This document shows, one piece after another, positions 37,780 through 46,775 of a stretch of DNA of 64,000 bases (position 1 is the stretch's first letter; each line of letters begins with the position of its first letter). The DNA comes from CAYMCO01 sp964388955. GTDB lineage: Bacteria > Chloroflexota > Anaerolineae > Anaerolineales > E44-bin32. Location: contig CAYMCO010000033.1 in the NCBI GenBank assembly GCA_964388955.1, positions 1 through 64,000 on the forward strand, written 5' to 3'. Made by a program: the position numbers and the translations under genes. Under the pieces are notes generated by a model. That model made no database searches and was not told where the DNA came from. It was given only the letters and a program-made list of their open reading frames with translations.

Positions 37780-39021
37780 TCAGCGCCGGTCACGAACCTG
37801 CAGCTCGTCGAGGGGGTCCTGTTTCACCCCATATATGATCGTCTTCAGGGGGAAACGAACCGCCTCAGGGATGGCTCCAACGACCAGCTCGCGCAGAGCC
37901 TTGCGAAGCGTGCCCACGACGATTATCAGCAGCATCCAAAGTCCGATCCCATAGCGCCGGGTTCGCCACGCTCTGTGCATAATGGGGATGCTGAATTCCG
38001 ATTTCATCTTGAGGGACAAGGCCCAGCGCAGGAAATCCCATCCCGAGATCCCCCTGGGGAGAGTCGAGAAGGTCCCCGAGTGCCCGGCGAGCTCCAAATT
38101 GGCCATCACGCGCAGGCATTTCTCGCATTTTCCGCAGTTGCGAATGCCCACCCGGTTTTCGCGGCTGCAAACCAGCAGGCGATCGTGGGCCGATGGCCAG
38201 CCGGCAACGACCCCCATCTTTTCCATCCTGGAGATTCCGCCTCCATGGTGAACGACCTCCAGGCCCTCCGTAGATAGCCAAGGATCCGAGAAATGGGTAG
38301 AAGCCAGCGGGCGCATGGCCAGGTGCAGGTTTGCCGCAGCGATGAAAAGCCGGTCCGCCAGGGTGCTCAAGCTCAACGCTGCGCCGACAAGCGCGAAGGT
38401 ACACATGTGGAGCCAGTCAATATGCAGTTGGGAGAAGTATCGTACGTTGGTCTGTATCGGTATCAGCGTGACTCCCAAGCCCTGAAAAAGCGGCTCAAAC
38501 GATGACAGCACTCTGCGATAGGCGTCCTCGCTCTCCAGCGGAATGTCGAATCCGTGGACGAAGAAGGCATGCGTCAGCGGGATGTGCAACGGGTGATCCG
38601 GCCTCGTGTGGGTGGCGCACCAAAGCGTGAAGAATGAATCTACGCCGCCAGAAAAGCCCAACAGCTTGGCGCGCGGCCCACTTGGAACAATGGGCGCCTC
38701 GAGCCGGTCGGCGCGAATGGTGACCATCTTGAACCGGGATGGGTACCATTGGTGCAAGTGTTCCTGCAAGGACCGCAGGCCCAGGATCAGTCTGGGGGAG
38801 ACCGCGCAGCGGACATCCATAGGCTCACCCAGGCTCATCGCCAGTGGCAGAAGGCTGACCAAGAATGCGTCACCGCGCGTCGAAGGTGAGTGCGTGGACA
38901 GGGCAGGAAACCGATAGCGCAATCTGGAGGGCAGATAATCCAGAGTCGTCCGGGTCTCCACGCGCGACGACACGCAGATATCCTCCCCGATTCGATCGAT
39001 CTCCGGTTGGTGCAGGATCAC
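37780..39021 (-). CDS. PP-loop ATPase with C-terminal zinc knuckle (QueC-like)
   Basis: 413 aa. The PP-loop SGGVDSFFTLW is near residue 127, and NCGKCEKCLRVMANLEL near 300 is a C-x2-C-x2-C zinc site as in QueC-like proteins. The N-terminal ~110 residues are a separate domain and the C-terminus has a hydrophobic helix (GLWMLLIIVVGTL). PP-loop enzymes adenylate a carbonyl or carboxylate for amidation or thiolation. This is longer than 7-cyano-7-deazaguanine synthase, and no queuosine genes are near. Similar proteins occur in polysaccharide loci, where they might modify a sugar or peptide carboxylate; that role is inference. It diverges from the lipoprotein at 39223. Confidence 0.75.
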   Translation of the reverse strand: MILHQPEIDRIGEDICVSSRVETRTTLDYLPSRLRYRFPALSTHSPSTRGDAFLVSLLPLAMSLGEPMDVRCAVSPRLILGLRSLQEHLHQWYPSRFKMVTIRADRLEAPIVPSGPRAKLLGFSGGVDSFFTLWCATHTRPDHPLHIPLTHAFFVHGFDIPLESEDAYRRVLSSFEPLFQGLGVTLIPIQTNVRYFSQLHIDWLHMCTFALVGAALSLSTLADRLFIAAANLHLAMRPLASTHFSDPWLSTEGLEVVHHGGGISRMEKMGVVAGWPSAHDRLLVCSRENRVGIRNCGKCEKCLRVMANLELAGHSGTFSTLPRGISGWDFLRWALSLKMKSEFSIPIMHRAWRTRRYGIGLWMLLIIVVGTLRKALRELVVGAIPEAVRFPLKTIIYGVKQDPLDELQVRDRR

Positions 39022-39222
39022 AAGCCGGGCCCCCAGGAGTCCTCGCGCCAGTTGAGGCAGGATTCATCGGTGGCAAATCGGACGGCCAATCGTGTCCGGC
39101 CACTTGTCAAAATCATTCGAGCCCTTCACCCATGCGGCCCAACCAAAGGTCCAGGGAACCTGGCAGAGCGAGGATCCTTGGTTGGGGAACCTATCGGAAC
39201 CCAAATTCGTCTGAAGGATACG

Positions 39223-39744
39223 ATGAAATCGACACCAAGCATAGCGTGCTGGATCCTGATTCTGGCGCTCGCGGGATGCGCACATCAGCCGGCTGTTGAG
39301 GTTGCAGCCGGGCCCCCTGCAGCCGCCACCCCGGTGCCACACCTGAGTCCAGAGCCCTCCCCGCTCCTCTCGCCTGCTTCAACCCACGAAAAGGCATCTG
39401 CTTTGGTTGAACGGGCAAAACGCATTCTATCCGAAATCACCGGTGCTCCGGCCGAGGCGATTGAATTCCTGGACCTGGAGCCAGTTGACCGGCCCGACGC
39501 CAGCCTTGGCTGCCCCAACGCCGGCGAGCGCTACGCGCAGGGCATTGTGTCCGGATTTCGTCTGCGGTTCTCCTATGGAGGCAAAGTCTATACGCTGCAT
39601 ACGGATTTGGATGGACGGGTGGAATTCTGCAGCCCGTGGATGGATGAAGGGGGGAGTTCGAAGGGCATCGAGGGCACGATCCGCGACGGGCATCCGAACG
39701 AACCGATCCAAGCGGGCACCATTGTCCCCAAGCCCATCAAGTGA
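39223..39744 (+). CDS. Lipoprotein, unknown function
   Basis: 173 aa from ATG 39223 (AAGGA upstream). Signal peptide with lipobox LALAGC (Cys19), then a Pro/Ala/Ser stalk to ~55. The mature domain has ERAKRILSEITGAPAEAIEFLDLE, SLGCPNAGERYAQGIVSGFRL, and YGGKVYTLHTDLDGRVEFC; two Cys could form a disulphide. The core resembles domains in other Chloroflexota lipoproteins with SLGCP...Y-x-x-G-x-V-x-G-F sequences (memory-based). An ATG at 38890 in frame is not credible because it lacks a signal sequence. Confidence 0.8.
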   Translation: MKSTPSIACWILILALAGCAHQPAVEVAAGPPAAATPVPHLSPEPSPLLSPASTHEKASALVERAKRILSEITGAPAEAIEFLDLEPVDRPDASLGCPNAGERYAQGIVSGFRLRFSYGGKVYTLHTDLDGRVEFCSPWMDEGGSSKGIEGTIRDGHPNEPIQAGTIVPKPIK

Positions 39745-40343
39745 GAATCGGGCCTCCGGTTCTCCGCTCTCGCCGACCCTGGCCGTCACTCTATCCGAAG
39801 CAGCCTGCGAATGGAGAGGGGCACTCGCTTCCCCCGGCGCTTGCCCTTCGGGCCGCAGTGAGGCGAGCGATCGAACCAAGGTCGTCCTCGGTTGGTCGCC
39901 TTGAATGACCTGCAGCCCCAACCTGCGCGTAACGGGACACACACCTAATCCGTTATACGCATTGAGTAGGCAGTTCACAATATACCCGATACCCGATCTG
40001 CATCTGCGCATCTCCCCGCTCACCTCGGAGCGGGATGTGTGGTGTTGCTGGGGTTGCCATTTCGGGTGATCGGTTGACCTTCATCTCACCTCTTATGCGG
40101 GGGCATGAAGCGCATTAGCAAGTGCAGCGATTCCAATCCCCGGAGACGCCAGCAAGCTCGGCCATTTCGAGCGGGATTGACGGATTCTGCTGCCGTTTCC
40201 CCCTTGTCGCCCACCACGATCTTCGCGAGCGAGACACCCCGCCAAAACCGGGGCGCGGCTCGCCGGAAGGAGGTGGCCAGGTCCGACGAGCTGTGAGGAG
40301 ACAGAGACAGCGCAAACTCATACCATCCGAAATGGAGGTACCG
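39745..40343. other. Intergenic region, no supported gene
   Basis: About 600 bases. Nothing convincing on either strand; GGAGGTACCG at the right end is the ribosome site of the secreted peptidase. Confidence 0.5.
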
Positions 40344-42458
40344 ATGAAGTCAAGATCTCTTTCGCTTTCCATGATCCCCATATTGCTGGTGGCCTTGTTC
40401 CTGCCCGCCGGGGCGGCGATGGCACGCGACGGGGACCCACCACTGCCCATCGCCGTGGACATCGACTCGCGCCTGAAGGACCGCCCGGCCCCCGCCCAGC
40501 TCTCCTCCGAGGAGGCGGAGGCGGTGGTGACGGCATCTTCGACCACCTCCGGCCAGTGCTTTGGAAGCACGGAGACGCTGACGATCACGCTCACCAGCTT
40601 CGATCCCGCCAATCCAGGATCGCAGGACGTGGTCTTCTGGAATGAAAGTGACCCGGCTCACACCGGAAGCGCCACGCTGTGGGTGGCATGGGATTTCCTG
40701 ACCACCGAGTACGGCCGGGAAGATGTGATCGACTGCGAGATGCTCGAATACCTGCAGGGGCAGATGGACAGCATCGTGGACACGGATGTCTACTATTACG
40801 GCGACTACGTCCAGCGTCCGACGGGGAACGAGAACATCGATGTGATGATCTACAACATCGTCGATGAGAGCTACTTCGACCCGGAATACCCCTTCTACGT
40901 CGCCGGATTCTTCTGGGCCAGCGTCAACCTGGAATTCGATCGCAACATGATCTTTATCGACAGCCTGGATTGGGCCAACCGCCTGGGGCCGAACGATTCG
41001 CCCTGGCGTGGGGACGACCCGTCGCTCTGGCGCCCGAACCTCTATGAAGGCACCGTGGCGCACGAGCTGGAGCACCTGATCCATTTCGACCATGACGCGG
41101 ACGAGGAATCCTGGATCGACGAGGGCATGGCGGACCTGGCGGAATACCTGAACGGCTTCGGCCATCCGGACAGCCACGTGGTCTACTTCCTGGCCTATCA
41201 CCGCACCCCGCTCACTCTGTGGGGCAGCGCGCTCGAGGACTACGGCGCCTCCTACCTGTTCCAGCTATACCTGTTGGAGAATTTTGGCACGAAGAGCGGA
41301 GACACTTGGGCACCCGGCTGGACCCGCACATTAATCGATGAGCAGGAGAACAGCACTGCGGGGGTGGAGGCGGCCACCGGTGCGGACTTCAACGACCTGT
41401 TCGACGCCTGGATGGTGGCCAACTACCTCGACGATCCCGGCCAGGATGGCGCGGGCGGGTTCCCCATCGGCTATCAAGAGATCGATCTAACCCCCTATGT
41501 GAGCGCTTCCTACAGCCCGTGGTCCATCGAGCGCTCCATCACGGACATCTACGGCGCTGGCCACCACGGCAACCTGCCGGTCTCCCGCTACTACGGCGGC
41601 TATATCTCCGGCACCGTCGAGTATCCTTTGGGTGAAGCCCCGCCCTACACGGGGATCTACGGCCTGTACAAGGGTATCCAGCCTGAGATGAACATCACGC
41701 TCCGGGGAGATGGCCAATCGGGTGTGGCGCCCAACACAGGCACATGGGAAGCCGCGAGCGGCGGCGGCCACCTGCTCACCGACCGCATGCTGGCGCTGAA
41801 CCCCTCTGTCGGCGGGACCCTGGTCTTCTGGACCTGGTTCGACATCGAGGAGGAGTGGGACTACGGATTCGTAGAGGCCTCCACGGACGGCGGCTCGACC
41901 TGGGAGCCGCTGGCGGGCAGCATCACCCGCTCCAGCAGCAACCCCAACGACTCCACAGCTTGGGCCAACTCCCTGGTCGGCGGGCAGGCCAGCACGGACA
42001 CCGCCATCACCGGCAGCAGCGATGGCTGGGTGGAGGCGTCCTTCGGGCTGCCGGCGGCCAGCGACGTGCTGGTCCGCTTCTCGTACTACACCGACGAGGC
42101 GGTGAACGGAAAAGGGTGGTTCATCGACGACGTCGATGTGGACGGGTTCAGCGACGGTTTCGAGGGTGGATCTGGAAACTGGTCGCTGGGCGGCTGGTCA
42201 GTGACGACGGGCCTCTTCGACAACGACTGGATCGCGGGGTACGTCAACCCGATCTACGACCGCGGCAAGCAGGCCGAGTTGGAGTGGAACTACGCGGATG
42301 GCAACGCGTCGACCGGGGGTGAGATGATCGGCGCAAGCGTGGATACGAGTGGCCTGAACCGCGAGAGCGCCACGGTGTTCTTCGCCAACCGGCCCGGGGA
42401 AGCCCCCTTCGCAGCGGGCTACCTGCTGCTGGTCGAGAAGGGGAACGCCTCGGAGTAG
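40344..42458 (+). CDS. Large secreted gluzincin metallopeptidase (M30/M6-like)
   Basis: 704 aa from ATG 40344, preceded by GGAGGTACCG. Signal peptide MKSRSLSLSMIPILLVALF ending near AMARD. The catalytic domain has HELEH (His240, Glu241, His244) followed by Glu260 in WIDEGMADLAEYL, the HExxH-x15-E arrangement of gluzincins such as hyicolysin (M30). The C-terminal ~300 residues form beta-rich modules, with two GWFIDDV/NDSTAW-type segments as seen after immune-inhibitor-A-type (M6) catalytic domains, binding calcium or carbohydrate. It is extracellular and degrades protein. It ends at a strong terminator. Confidence 0.88.
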   Translation: MKSRSLSLSMIPILLVALFLPAGAAMARDGDPPLPIAVDIDSRLKDRPAPAQLSSEEAEAVVTASSTTSGQCFGSTETLTITLTSFDPANPGSQDVVFWNESDPAHTGSATLWVAWDFLTTEYGREDVIDCEMLEYLQGQMDSIVDTDVYYYGDYVQRPTGNENIDVMIYNIVDESYFDPEYPFYVAGFFWASVNLEFDRNMIFIDSLDWANRLGPNDSPWRGDDPSLWRPNLYEGTVAHELEHLIHFDHDADEESWIDEGMADLAEYLNGFGHPDSHVVYFLAYHRTPLTLWGSALEDYGASYLFQLYLLENFGTKSGDTWAPGWTRTLIDEQENSTAGVEAATGADFNDLFDAWMVANYLDDPGQDGAGGFPIGYQEIDLTPYVSASYSPWSIERSITDIYGAGHHGNLPVSRYYGGYISGTVEYPLGEAPPYTGIYGLYKGIQPEMNITLRGDGQSGVAPNTGTWEAASGGGHLLTDRMLALNPSVGGTLVFWTWFDIEEEWDYGFVEASTDGGSTWEPLAGSITRSSSNPNDSTAWANSLVGGQASTDTAITGSSDGWVEASFGLPAASDVLVRFSYYTDEAVNGKGWFIDDVDVDGFSDGFEGGSGNWSLGGWSVTTGLFDNDWIAGYVNPIYDRGKQAELEWNYADGNASTGGEMIGASVDTSGLNRESATVFFANRPGEAPFAAGYLLLVEKGNASE

Positions 42459-42485
42459 CATACCGTCTTTGCGCTGAGCGAATCA

Positions 42486-42526
42486 GAGAAGCTGGCAAGG
42501 AGAATCCTTTGCCAGCTTCTCCTTTC
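42486..42526 (+). terminator. Rho-independent terminator after the secreted peptidase
   Basis: GAGAAGCTGGC (42486-42496) pairs perfectly with GCCAGCTTCTC (42511-42521); AAGG and CCTT extend the stem inside. CTTTC follows. It lies between two convergent genes and could also reduce read-through from the minus strand. Confidence 0.85.
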
Positions 42527-42534
42527 ATCTCCCA

Positions 42535-43044
42535 TCATTCGTCCATGCGAGGCATACGGCTCTTGCCGTGCGGGCCCTCGAGGATGGGCCGCTTGAAACT
42601 GTAGTAGTTGGAGGCGCCGTTGGGCCCGCTCCAGGTGGCATGGGAGACTAGCTCCCAGCCCTCTTTGCCCTTTCGATTCATGAAATCATGGATCAATTCA
42701 CGGTTCGCGATGACACTTCGCGTATCATCATTCACCCGAAGCACGTACCCTTCGTCGTCCGCAAAAACCGATAGATACTCCCATGTCCGCATGACTTCAA
42801 CTCTCTCTGGCTCTTCGGCGCCGTTGCTGGCGCGCCGGAACAGGGCGGTGCTTTCTGCTCCCTGCCAATCGAAGGAAATCAACTGCCAATCCTCTCTTGC
42901 CTGGGATTCGATCAATTGAATCGTCCAGCTGAAAAAGTCGCCCTCGCGCTCGGGGATGCCTTCCACCACCTTCCCGTTGCCATCCTCACCCACCCGGAAG
43001 ACGATCCCGTCCTTCAGATAGCGATATTCCCAAGTTCCAGACAT
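42535..43044 (-). CDS. Tandem DUF4177-like two-module protein
   Basis: 169 aa from ATG 43044, which follows GAGGAG with 6-nt spacing; the longer frame has no such site. Two ~75-residue modules repeat the same logic: TWEYRYL ... DWQLISFDW ... ALFRR and TWEYLSV ... EGWELVSHATW ... YYSFKRP. W-E-Y, G-W-E-L-V and F-K-R-P match the DUF4177 fold, a small beta-alpha domain of unknown function. No signal peptide. Such proteins are widespread but uncharacterised. The tandem form is less common. Confidence 0.75.
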   Translation of the reverse strand: MSGTWEYRYLKDGIVFRVGEDGNGKVVEGIPEREGDFFSWTIQLIESQAREDWQLISFDWQGAESTALFRRASNGAEEPERVEVMRTWEYLSVFADDEGYVLRVNDDTRSVIANRELIHDFMNRKGKEGWELVSHATWSGPNGASNYYSFKRPILEGPHGKSRMPRMDE

Positions 43045-43433
43045 GCCGTACTCCTCAGACCGTAGGGCGGTATCTTTCTGGGCGCTTCGCAGACAGACCG
43101 GCCGCGCCCGCGAGGCAAGGAAGAATCGCGCGTCCTCCCCGGCTAATAGAACGGGCACAGGCGAGGCGAGTTACTTAAAGATTCAGGGGGCAGCAGTGGT
43201 CGCGATGGCCGCGCCCGAGGCGGAGGTCAGGGCCGCGCAACGCCGGGACTTGAGTTGCGGAGAATGCGGTTACCGTCCAATATAACCAGCAGATCACTCC
43301 CAGGAGACCGAAGCATGATCGGGTTCTTCAGAACGATTTGTGAGTTTGGCTCGCCATAATCGATCGACTCCGTTGGTTCGTCTCGGATAGGGGTGAAGCA
43401 GCGCGGCAAACTCGCGGATGGCTGAAGGTCGGA
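43045..43433. other. Divergent intergenic region; possible missing N-terminus of the next gene
   Basis: About 390 bases. ATG 43315 with GGAG upstream opens a short frame (MIGFFRTICEFGSP) that stops at 43357-43359, while the frame of the next gene is open from 43344 and reads sensibly (IIDRLRWFVSDRG...) but has no standard start before TTG 43434. A single-base indel would join them. Confidence 0.45.
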
Positions 43434-44390
43434 TTGCTTGGCCTGCTCTTCATTCTGCTATTCCAGATCATCCCACTCGACCAATTCGCCGCCACGCTTC
43501 TCAGCGCCCGACTGGGTCCGCTGACATTGGGGCTTCTGCTGGGCATCCCCGCTTCGTTGCTCACGAGTGTGCAGCTTACACTCCTGGTGCGATTGCAGGG
43601 TATTCAACTGGGGGTGTCTCAGATCCTCGGCATCAATTTGGCGACCAAGTTCTACACGCTTGTCACACCCGGATCGATCATCGGCAGCGGGATCCGTTGG
43701 ATGAAGATCTCCGCGCCCCAGACCATGCCGGTCGAATCCTTGGCTGCACTGGCCTTCTTCCGCCTGATGGAATTCTTCCTAACCGTAGCGCTTGGGACCG
43801 GCTTCTTTCTGCTTGGTGGCCAGGGTACGCCTCAAGGGACATCCTGGCTCACAGCGCTCCTCATCCTCTTTGTCCTTGGCTGGGCGGCGGCCACCAAGCT
43901 GAGCGCCAAGGTTGTTCACTGGTTGAACGGATGGGCCTCTTCTGAGCAATACACCGGCCTCGCCGGGAGGACGCTGCAGCACTCGGCCCGCTTCATAGCC
44001 GCCCTTGCCGCATACGCCGAAGCGTCTCCCAGAGAGCTTGCGCTGGCCGTCGTCGCGGGCGTCGCCTCCCAATTGGTCAGCATATTCTCCGCCCTATGTC
44101 TGGCCAAATCGGTGGGCATCGATCTGACTTTCTTGCAGATGGGCTGGGTCAACGCGGCGGTCCTGCTAGCGACCCAGATGCCTTTCGGGCTGGCAGGGGG
44201 GCTCGGCCTGCGAGAGGCGACCCTGGTCGCCCTGCTCCCCACCCAAGGTATCCCGGCTGCCAGCGCGTTGGCGCTCTCACTGCTACAATTCCTGCGGTGG
44301 GTGCTGCTGGCCGCCATCGGCGGTGGATGGGAGGCCGCGGTCGCCCTGCGGGAGCGGCGCACAGGCGCCGGCGGGGACCGAGAGAACTGA
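43434..44390 (+). CDS. Lysylphosphatidylglycerol synthase-type membrane protein (LPG_synthase_TM, UPF0104-like)
   Basis: 318 aa from TTG 43434, which lies inside the first membrane helix; the true N-terminus is probably ~25 residues longer (see 43045-43433). About seven to eight hydrophobic helices, with NLATKFYTLVTPGSIIGSGIRW and TQMPFGLAGGLGLREATLVALL, the conserved segments of this family. Despite the name, many family members act as flippases or glycolipid-associated membrane proteins. Here it heads a run of polysaccharide genes with a glycosyltransferase ~20 bases downstream, so a role in moving or modifying lipid-linked sugar is inferred. Confidence 0.82.
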   Translation: MLGLLFILLFQIIPLDQFAATLLSARLGPLTLGLLLGIPASLLTSVQLTLLVRLQGIQLGVSQILGINLATKFYTLVTPGSIIGSGIRWMKISAPQTMPVESLAALAFFRLMEFFLTVALGTGFFLLGGQGTPQGTSWLTALLILFVLGWAAATKLSAKVVHWLNGWASSEQYTGLAGRTLQHSARFIAALAAYAEASPRELALAVVAGVASQLVSIFSALCLAKSVGIDLTFLQMGWVNAAVLLATQMPFGLAGGLGLREATLVALLPTQGIPAASALALSLLQFLRWVLLAAIGGGWEAAVALRERRTGAGGDREN

Positions 44391-44410
44391 GGCAATCACG
44401 GAGAAGTGGT

Positions 44411-45529
44411 GTGCGGATCTGCATGATCTGTGTTGAAATCTTCGCCTGGGGGAAGTATGGCGGTTTCGGCCGGGCGACGCGCCTTATCGGGCGGGAACTT
44501 GCCCTCCGAGGTGTGGATGTGGCCGCGATTGTCCCGCGCCGCTCCGGACAGCGCGCAGAAGAATGGCTGGATGGAATTCGCGTCCTGAGCTTTGCTCCTT
44601 CCAATCTGCCCTATGCGCTGAGGCTGTTCCGCGATGTGAATGCTGACATCTATCACTCGCAAGAGCCCTCCCTGCTCAGCTTCCTTGCGCAAATGGCGGC
44701 ACCCGATAAACGGCACATGGTGACGTTCCGAGACACGCGCGACGATGAGGATTGGCGCACCGAACTCCGGCTTCCGAGCCTCAGCCGACCTCAAGTGCTG
44801 TTCAACCGCATGTTCGAGGACAACTTCCTGGTGCATCGAGCGGTCCGCGCTGCAGATGCCCGTTTCGCCGCCTCCAAGCTCCTGATTCCGAAGGCCCAGC
44901 GCAAGTATCACCTGGATGAGGCGCCAGCGTTCCTGCCCACGCCAGTTCTGGTGCCGGATGAGGTCATCAAAGCGGCCCGGCCCACTGTGGCCTTCGTCTC
45001 GCGGTGGGACCGCCGCAAACGGCCAGAAATATTCTTACGTCTGCCGGAGGCTTTTCCGGATGTGCAATTCATCGCCGCAGGGAACAGCAGAGATCGGGAA
45101 TATGATCACTATCTGCGCTCACGGTATCAGTCTATCCCCAACCTCGAAATGATGGATTTCATCAACCAATTCAGAGGCGAATCATTCTCCAGGCTCTTAG
45201 GAGAAAGCTGGATTCTGGTGAACACCTCTGCGCGCGAATCGCTCCCCAACAGCTTCGTCGAGGCGAGCGCCCACAAATGCGCAATCTTGAGCGCTCTTGA
45301 TCCGGATGGTTTTGTCTCCCGGTTTGGGCATCGAGTGAAGGATGAGGATTTCGCCGCCGGCCTGAAAGCGCTGCTCAAGGGGGATCTCTGGCGCACGAAA
45401 GGCGAGAGGGGATACGAGTACGTCCGGCGGGTCTTCGGGCTGGAGGAAGCGATGGGCCGGCATATGGAGGCCTATCAGAAGCTCACCGGGACCGTCGATC
45501 GCCCCGGAGATTGCGGGCGCGGCATCTGA
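44411..45529 (+). CDS. Family-4 glycosyltransferase (GT-B)
   Basis: 372 aa from GTG 44411 (GGAG upstream), giving VRICMICVEIFAWGKYGGFGR, a typical GT4 opening with the glycine-rich acceptor loop. The C-terminal domain has AFVSRWDRRKRPEIFLRLPEAFPDVQFIAAG, and the E-x7-E region reads SARESLPNSFVEASAHKCAIL. It transfers a sugar from a nucleotide donor to a lipid-linked acceptor at the inner membrane. Part of an apparent four-gene operon: LPG-type membrane protein, this gene, a propeller protein 1 base later, and a pyruvyl transferase. Confidence 0.9.
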   Translation: MRICMICVEIFAWGKYGGFGRATRLIGRELALRGVDVAAIVPRRSGQRAEEWLDGIRVLSFAPSNLPYALRLFRDVNADIYHSQEPSLLSFLAQMAAPDKRHMVTFRDTRDDEDWRTELRLPSLSRPQVLFNRMFEDNFLVHRAVRAADARFAASKLLIPKAQRKYHLDEAPAFLPTPVLVPDEVIKAARPTVAFVSRWDRRKRPEIFLRLPEAFPDVQFIAAGNSRDREYDHYLRSRYQSIPNLEMMDFINQFRGESFSRLLGESWILVNTSARESLPNSFVEASAHKCAILSALDPDGFVSRFGHRVKDEDFAAGLKALLKGDLWRTKGERGYEYVRRVFGLEEAMGRHMEAYQKLTGTVDRPGDCGRGI

Positions 45530-45530
45530 C

Positions 45531-46775
45531 ATGCGCAGATTGATCGTCACCACCACCAAGCGTCACGTCGGTCCTGACGAGCCCTCCGGGTACATCTATG
45601 TTGTCGACTGGCAGCGGGGCATGGTTCTCCAGCGATCCCAGATCATCGAGGCCCCATTCAGAGAACAAGACTCCAATCCTCGCGGCGGGTTGCGTGGGGC
45701 GAAGGGGATCGCGGCGCGTGAGGACCAGATCGCGATCGCCAACCCCTCCATCATCTTCCGCTACGATCGTGCATGGAATCTGCTGGGATACATCACCCAT
45801 CCCTCCTGCGCTGCGATCCACGATATCGCTCTCCAAGGCGACCGCCTATGGGTGACGTCCTCCCGAACCGACACCCTGTTCCAATTCGACCTAGATGGCC
45901 GGTTGATTCATCACGACTATCTGCGGCTTTCGACCCGCAAGATTCGAGGGCTGGTCTGGGACGCTCCACCATCCTTGGGCGAGCGGGGGCTCATCGAAGG
46001 GGAAATCGATTTTCGCGACCCGCGCACTCACCGTGCCGAGGTGTATGATCGCGCGCACCTCAATAGCGTCTGCCTTCTTTCACAGGGCGACCGGCTTGTG
46101 TCGCTGGGTCAGGTGATCTCCGGGCGGTATGCAGGCTGGATCCGGGTGAAGAATGCGCTGGTCCGGCACAACGTTTGGCCGCTGCTACTCGATATCAATC
46201 GCAGAATTGCGGGTGCATTGCAGCTGCGCAGGGATTTGCACAGTGATCTCATCGCCCGGCCGGCAAAGGCGTACTCGGCTGTAGTGCGCTTCTCCCCTGA
46301 TGGCGGCGCCGCCGTCCCCTTGATTGTGCCTGACGTCACCGCACCTTGCCACAGTCTGCTCCGGCTCTTCGATGGCACCGTGATCTATTTGAATACGAAC
46401 TCGGGCAGCGTGATTCGCTTCGATCCCATGGCGGGGGAGGTCATCTCAACCATCCGTGTGACAAAGGATTTCTTGCGAGGCGCCGCCGCGATCGATGGAA
46501 AGACATTGGTCTTGGGAAGCGGAACCCATCTGCTGGTGTATCGCCTTGACGAGCGCCGGGTGACTGCTCGGATCCGTCTTTCGACCGCGCCCAACGAGTT
46601 CATATTTGCCATCGCGAAGCTGCCACGCGACTTCTCGCTCCCCCCGGAGTCGTTCGCCCGGCACCTCGCGGACAGCACCGGGAAATCCGCCGAGGATCTG
46701 CAGGTTGCCGGGCGCGAATCCGCGAGGCCGCGATCCGGGAGGCGGGACCGGGCGGGCAGGAGGGCGGCCGAATGA
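45531..46775 (+). CDS. Predicted beta-propeller protein (DUF4915-like)
   Basis: 414 aa; ATG begins 1 base after the glycosyltransferase stop. Repeating ~45-residue blades are visible: GAKGIAAREDQIAIANPSIIFRYD, IHDIALQGDRLWVTSSRTDTLFQFDLDG, HSLLRLFDGTVIYLNTNSGSVIRFDP, and GAAAIDGKTLVLGSGTHLLVYRL. It resembles the DUF4915 type of glycan-locus propellers; no enzymatic motif. The C-terminal ~25 residues are Arg-rich and overlap the next gene by 4 bases (ATGA). It likely works with the pyruvyl transferase or glycosyltransferase. Confidence 0.78.
   Translation: MRRLIVTTTKRHVGPDEPSGYIYVVDWQRGMVLQRSQIIEAPFREQDSNPRGGLRGAKGIAAREDQIAIANPSIIFRYDRAWNLLGYITHPSCAAIHDIALQGDRLWVTSSRTDTLFQFDLDGRLIHHDYLRLSTRKIRGLVWDAPPSLGERGLIEGEIDFRDPRTHRAEVYDRAHLNSVCLLSQGDRLVSLGQVISGRYAGWIRVKNALVRHNVWPLLLDINRRIAGALQLRRDLHSDLIARPAKAYSAVVRFSPDGGAAVPLIVPDVTAPCHSLLRLFDGTVIYLNTNSGSVIRFDPMAGEVISTIRVTKDFLRGAAAIDGKTLVLGSGTHLLVYRLDERRVTARIRLSTAPNEFIFAIAKLPRDFSLPPESFARHLADSTGKSAEDLQVAGRESARPRSGRRDRAGRRAAE

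Noticed and set aside
40350..41201. 283-codon frame antisense to the secreted peptidase
   Set aside because: Antisense shadow; the plus strand has a signal peptide and zinc motif in the same place.
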